Notes under the pieces: model-generated
What the model was told of the DNA's origin: nothing
The model's database searches: none
The model's input: the letters and a program-made list of their open reading frames with translations, nothing else
Shown here: piece after piece, positions 6,831 to 8,931 of the stretch
How positions within the stretch are numbered: position 1 is the stretch's first letter
Layout: each line of letters opens with the position of its first letter
Made by a program: the position numbers and the translations under genes
Assembly: GCA_015163845.1 (NCBI GenBank)
Contig: JAAOII010000139.1
Span: 1 to 8,931 of the forward strand
DNA from: Candidatus Portiera sp.
GTDB taxonomy: Bacteria; Pseudomonadota; Gammaproteobacteria; CBDBNL01; JAAOII01
Reading direction: 5' to 3'
Length of the DNA: 8,931 nucleotides

Positions 6831-7925
6831 TTATTTAGATTTTGCTATTGTTTTTGCGACTTCATCCCTGACCAGTTTTGATAGTTCATCAACTAGGTTA
6901 TCATTCGTTACTTTTTTATGTGCCTTACCGCCCATGTATATCAAGCTTTCTTTTTTCCCACCAGTTAATCCTATTCCTGACTCTTTTGCTTCACCTGGTC
7001 CATTAACGACACAACCGATAACTGCAACATCCATTGGAGTTGCTATATCTTCAAGTTCATTTTCCAGTTGGTTAACTGCTTGGATCACATCAAAGTTTTG
7101 GCGGGCACAACCTGGACAAGCGATTATATTTATGCCACGATTGCGGATTCGTAATCCCTTAAGCATATCCCAACCAACCTTAATTTCTTCAACTGGATCT
7201 GCTGCTAAAGATACTCTGAGCGTGTCGCCAATGCCTTCCATTAGTAATACACCTAATCCCATGGAAGATTTTACCGCACCATTGCGTAGTCCGCCTGCTT
7301 CAGTAATACCTATGTGCAGAGGTTGTTCTATCTTCTTGGCAAGTATTCTATAGGCCTCAACTGCCATCATTACATCTGATGCTTTAACACTAACCTTGAA
7401 GTCAGGCATGTCAAATTTATCTAAATAATCTATATTGCGCATTGCTGATTCAACTAATGCAAGAGGATTGGGTTCACCGTATTTCTTCTGCAAATCCTTT
7501 TCTAAAGAACCAGCGTTGACGCCGACGCGAATGGGAACTCCTTTATCTTTGGCGGCGTGTATAACTTCGCGAATTTTATCCTGCTTGCCTATGTTGCCAG
7601 GATTTATCCTGAGGCAATCAACTCCTGCTTCTATAGTTGCTAAGGCAATTTTATAATCAAAGTGTATGTCGGCTATAAGAGGAATCTCTACAGCATTGCG
7701 AACTTTGGTGAAGGCATCTACTGCTTCAATACTAGGAACTGATATACGCACCAAATCAGCACCATGCCCTTGAATTTGTTTTACTTGCTTTAAGGTGGCA
7801 GCTGTATCCAAAGTGTCAGTATTAGTCATGGACTGAACTGCTATAGGTGCTCCCCCTCCTATTGGTAAGTTGCCGAGCATTATCTGCCGCGATTTACGTC
7901 TCGGAATGTTATATTTATAAAACAT
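6831..7925 (-). CDS. ispG: 4-hydroxy-3-methylbut-2-enyl-diphosphate synthase (IspG/GcpE)
   Basis: IspG is the penultimate enzyme of the MEP isoprenoid pathway. It reductively converts methylerythritol cyclodiphosphate to HMBPP using a [4Fe-4S] cluster. At 364 aa it is close to E. coli IspG (372 aa). The N-terminal TIM-barrel domain begins with the family-typical '[19 protein letters not shown]' (9-27), and 'ADIHFD' is at 85-90. The cluster ligands are all present in 'CPGC' (C270, C273) and 'GCVVNGPGE' (C305, with E312 as the fourth ligand). These numbers are the same as in the E. coli enzyme. The start aligns well with known N-termini although no Shine-Dalgarno is visible. The gene begins 8 bp after the rodZ stop, the usual gammaproteobacterial rodZ-ispG order, and a DUF368 gene follows after 15 bp. 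Identification is secure. Confidence 0.98.
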   Translation of the reverse strand: MFYKYNIPRRKSRQIMLGNLPIGGGAPIAVQSMTNTDTLDTAATLKQVKQIQGHGADLVRISVPSIEAVDAFTKVRNAVEIPLIADIHFDYKIALATIEAGVDCLRINPGNIGKQDKIREVIHAAKDKGVPIRVGVNAGSLEKDLQKKYGEPNPLALVESAMRNIDYLDKFDMPDFKVSVKASDVMMAVEAYRILAKKIEQPLHIGITEAGGLRNGAVKSSMGLGVLLMEGIGDTLRVSLAADPVEEIKVGWDMLKGLRIRNRGINIIACPGCARQNFDVIQAVNQLENELEDIATPMDVAVIGCVVNGPGEAKESGIGLTGGKKESLIYMGGKAHKKVTNDNLVDELSKLVRDEVAKTIAKSK

Positions 7926-7933
7926 TCGTGATT

Positions 7934-8794
7934 TTAATTAAGCGGCAAAGCGAGGCGAGCTACATTATCCTGGTCAGTAAACTTTAGTAGTCCCACTTCT
8001 GTATCATTGAATTTAACTAAAGTCCCCCTAGCATTACCTATAACTAATGAATAAGGAGGGTCACCAATAAATGTAGCTGACTGACCGGGCCCAAATAATT
8101 GCCAGGCTAATTTCTTACCCTTGCTATCTATAACCTCAAGCCATGATTCCTCCAGAAACTTGAAAGATAAGAGATCTTGAACTGCTTTTTCTTTATTTTG
8201 TTGAGTAGATTCATCATACTCTGTATTGTTCTGATATTCGTCAGTATAGGATACTAATTCTGACGAGTCAATCTCTTGTTCCTCTATATTTATTAAAGGT
8301 TTGGTTGAAGGGGGACTGGACAACTGCCAATAGAAGCCACCACCAATTACAACAAGAGTAATTAGTATAGGGGGTATAATTTTCATCAAAGGTAGCTCAT
8401 CGCGCTTTTCTAAGTCACGTAAGCCATATGCCTGCACCGGTTTTTGTGCCTCACTTTTACGTTGATTGGTATCATCATTTTCGCGGGCTATGTAAACTGC
8501 ATTGAGTAATTCCATGAAGTCACTGTTATCTAGTTCTAATGCCTTGGCATAATTAATAAGATAGCCCCTAATAAAGACCTTCTCCATTGTGTCATATGCC
8601 GTACCATTTTCCATCCCAACTAGATTGGGTACAGGTATGTTCATCTGATAGGCGATGTCATCAACAGAACGCCCGCTTTTTACTCGCGTCTTTTCAATCA
8701 ACTTACTGAGTTGATTTTTTAGTTCCTCGTAAGAAGGGATGATTTGTTCTTCCTGCTGTTCAGGAGGATTGCTATCTAATTCTTTTTCGCTCAT
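7934..8794 (-). CDS. rodZ: RodZ-type cell-shape protein (HTH, one membrane span, DUF4115)
   Basis: RodZ is a bitopic inner-membrane protein that ties MreB filaments to the elongation machinery and so sets rod shape. This 286-aa protein (E. coli: 337 aa) shows the expected order. An acidic N-terminal tail leads to a helix-turn-helix domain at about 25-92, including '[17 protein letters not shown]' (73-89). A basic juxtamembrane stretch follows, with one transmembrane helix at about 139-156. A short acidic Gln/Glu/Asp-rich periplasmic linker (about 169-205) then leads to a DUF4115 beta domain (about 208-285) containing '[14 protein letters not shown]' (216-229). The linker is shorter than in E. 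coli. Despite the HTH fold, known RodZ uses this domain to bind MreB rather than as a classic repressor. The ATG lies 20 bp after the stop of the preceding gene fragment and has no clear Shine-Dalgarno. ispG follows after 8 bp. Confidence 0.93.
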   Translation of the reverse strand: MSEKELDSNPPEQQEEQIIPSYEELKNQLSKLIEKTRVKSGRSVDDIAYQMNIPVPNLVGMENGTAYDTMEKVFIRGYLINYAKALELDNSDFMELLNAVYIARENDDTNQRKSEAQKPVQAYGLRDLEKRDELPLMKIIPPILITLVVIGGGFYWQLSSPPSTKPLINIEEQEIDSSELVSYTDEYQNNTEYDESTQQNKEKAVQDLLSFKFLEESWLEVIDSKGKKLAWQLFGPGQSATFIGDPPYSLVIGNARGTLVKFNDTEVGLLKFTDQDNVARLALPLN

Positions 8795-8814
8795 TTGCTT
8801 GTAGTTTAAATATG

Positions 8815-8931
8815 TTAGTTAAGTTTTTCCAACAAGTTTTTGTATTCTTCAACTTTATTATAATCCTTAATTGCTGCGGCTATTGCCAAGCCAAGTTCAA
8901 TATCTTGATTACTTGGGCGAATGCTTAATGA
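8815..8931 (-). CDS. C-terminal end of a probable PilW/PilF-like TPR protein (5' end off the window)
   Basis: On the minus strand an open frame enters from the right edge and ends at a TAA (complement of TTA at 8815-8817), giving 38 residues. They include 'ELGLAIAAAIKDYNKVEEY' and end in 'KNLLEKLN'. This alternation of Ala-rich and Tyr/Leu-containing helices resembles the last TPR-like helices of PilW/PilF, the type IV pilus outer-membrane lipoprotein involved in PilQ secretin assembly. In gammaproteobacteria pilW/pilF commonly lies directly before rodZ and ispG, which is the main support for the name. The fragment is too short to assign by sequence alone. It lies 20 bp before rodZ in the same direction and is probably co-transcribed with it. 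Confidence 0.55.
   Translation of the reverse strand, partial: SLSIRPSNQDIELGLAIAAAIKDYNKVEEYKNLLEKLN

Noticed and set aside
6787..7353. A 188-codon plus-strand frame opposite ispG
   Set aside because: It lies antisense within a strongly conserved gene, its Ser/Pro-rich product resembles no family I know, and it is best explained as a shadow of ispG codon use.

Overview
The window is an AT-rich stretch of bacterial chromosome made almost entirely of housekeeping genes. The gene families and pairings point to a gammaproteobacterium: a YhdP-type AsmA-like protein, the rnc-era pair, a pcm-nlpD pair, and a pilW/pilF-like end followed by rodZ and ispG. The genes are packed tightly, most starts lack a clear Shine-Dalgarno sequence, and several classic neighbours are absent (lepB, recO, surE, rpoS, hisS). 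This suggests a streamlined or divergent lineage, but I cannot name the genus from sequence alone. I see no mobile element, CRISPR array, tRNA or rRNA.

Right-pointing block (1-5943, + strand). It starts with the C-terminal 823 codons of a yhdP-like gene that runs off the left edge. Next comes a 107-bp gap filled mostly by an 11-bp tandem repeat (about 6.6 copies). Then follow rnc (RNase III), era (ribosome-assembly GTPase with a KH domain), pcm (L-isoaspartyl methyltransferase) and an nlpD-like lipoprotein with a LysM domain and a degenerate M23 domain. rnc and era are 8 bp apart, era and pcm are separated by 35 bp of nested short duplications, and pcm and nlpD overlap.

Left-pointing block (5940-8931, - strand). 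Read in its own direction it holds the last 38 codons of a pilW/pilF-like gene, then rodZ (cell-shape protein), ispG (MEP isoprenoid pathway) and a DUF368/PopT-family membrane protein. The spacings are 20, 8 and 15 bp, so it is probably one operon whose promoter lies outside the window. The two blocks converge and overlap by 4 bp on a shared TTAA that supplies both stop codons.

How the genes fit together. Much of the window serves the cell envelope. YhdP-type proteins help move phospholipids to the outer membrane. NlpD-type proteins activate septal amidases, and RodZ links MreB to wall elongation. IspG makes isoprenoid precursors, including those for undecaprenyl phosphate, and DUF368 proteins recycle that same lipid across the membrane. 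The rest is RNA and ribosome maturation (rnc, era) and protein repair (pcm). I found no clearly novel system. The points most worth a second look are the triple-stop 11-bp repeat before rnc, the ispG-DUF368 linkage, the insertion in the Era KH domain, and the lysine-rich, ligand-depleted NlpD-like protein.
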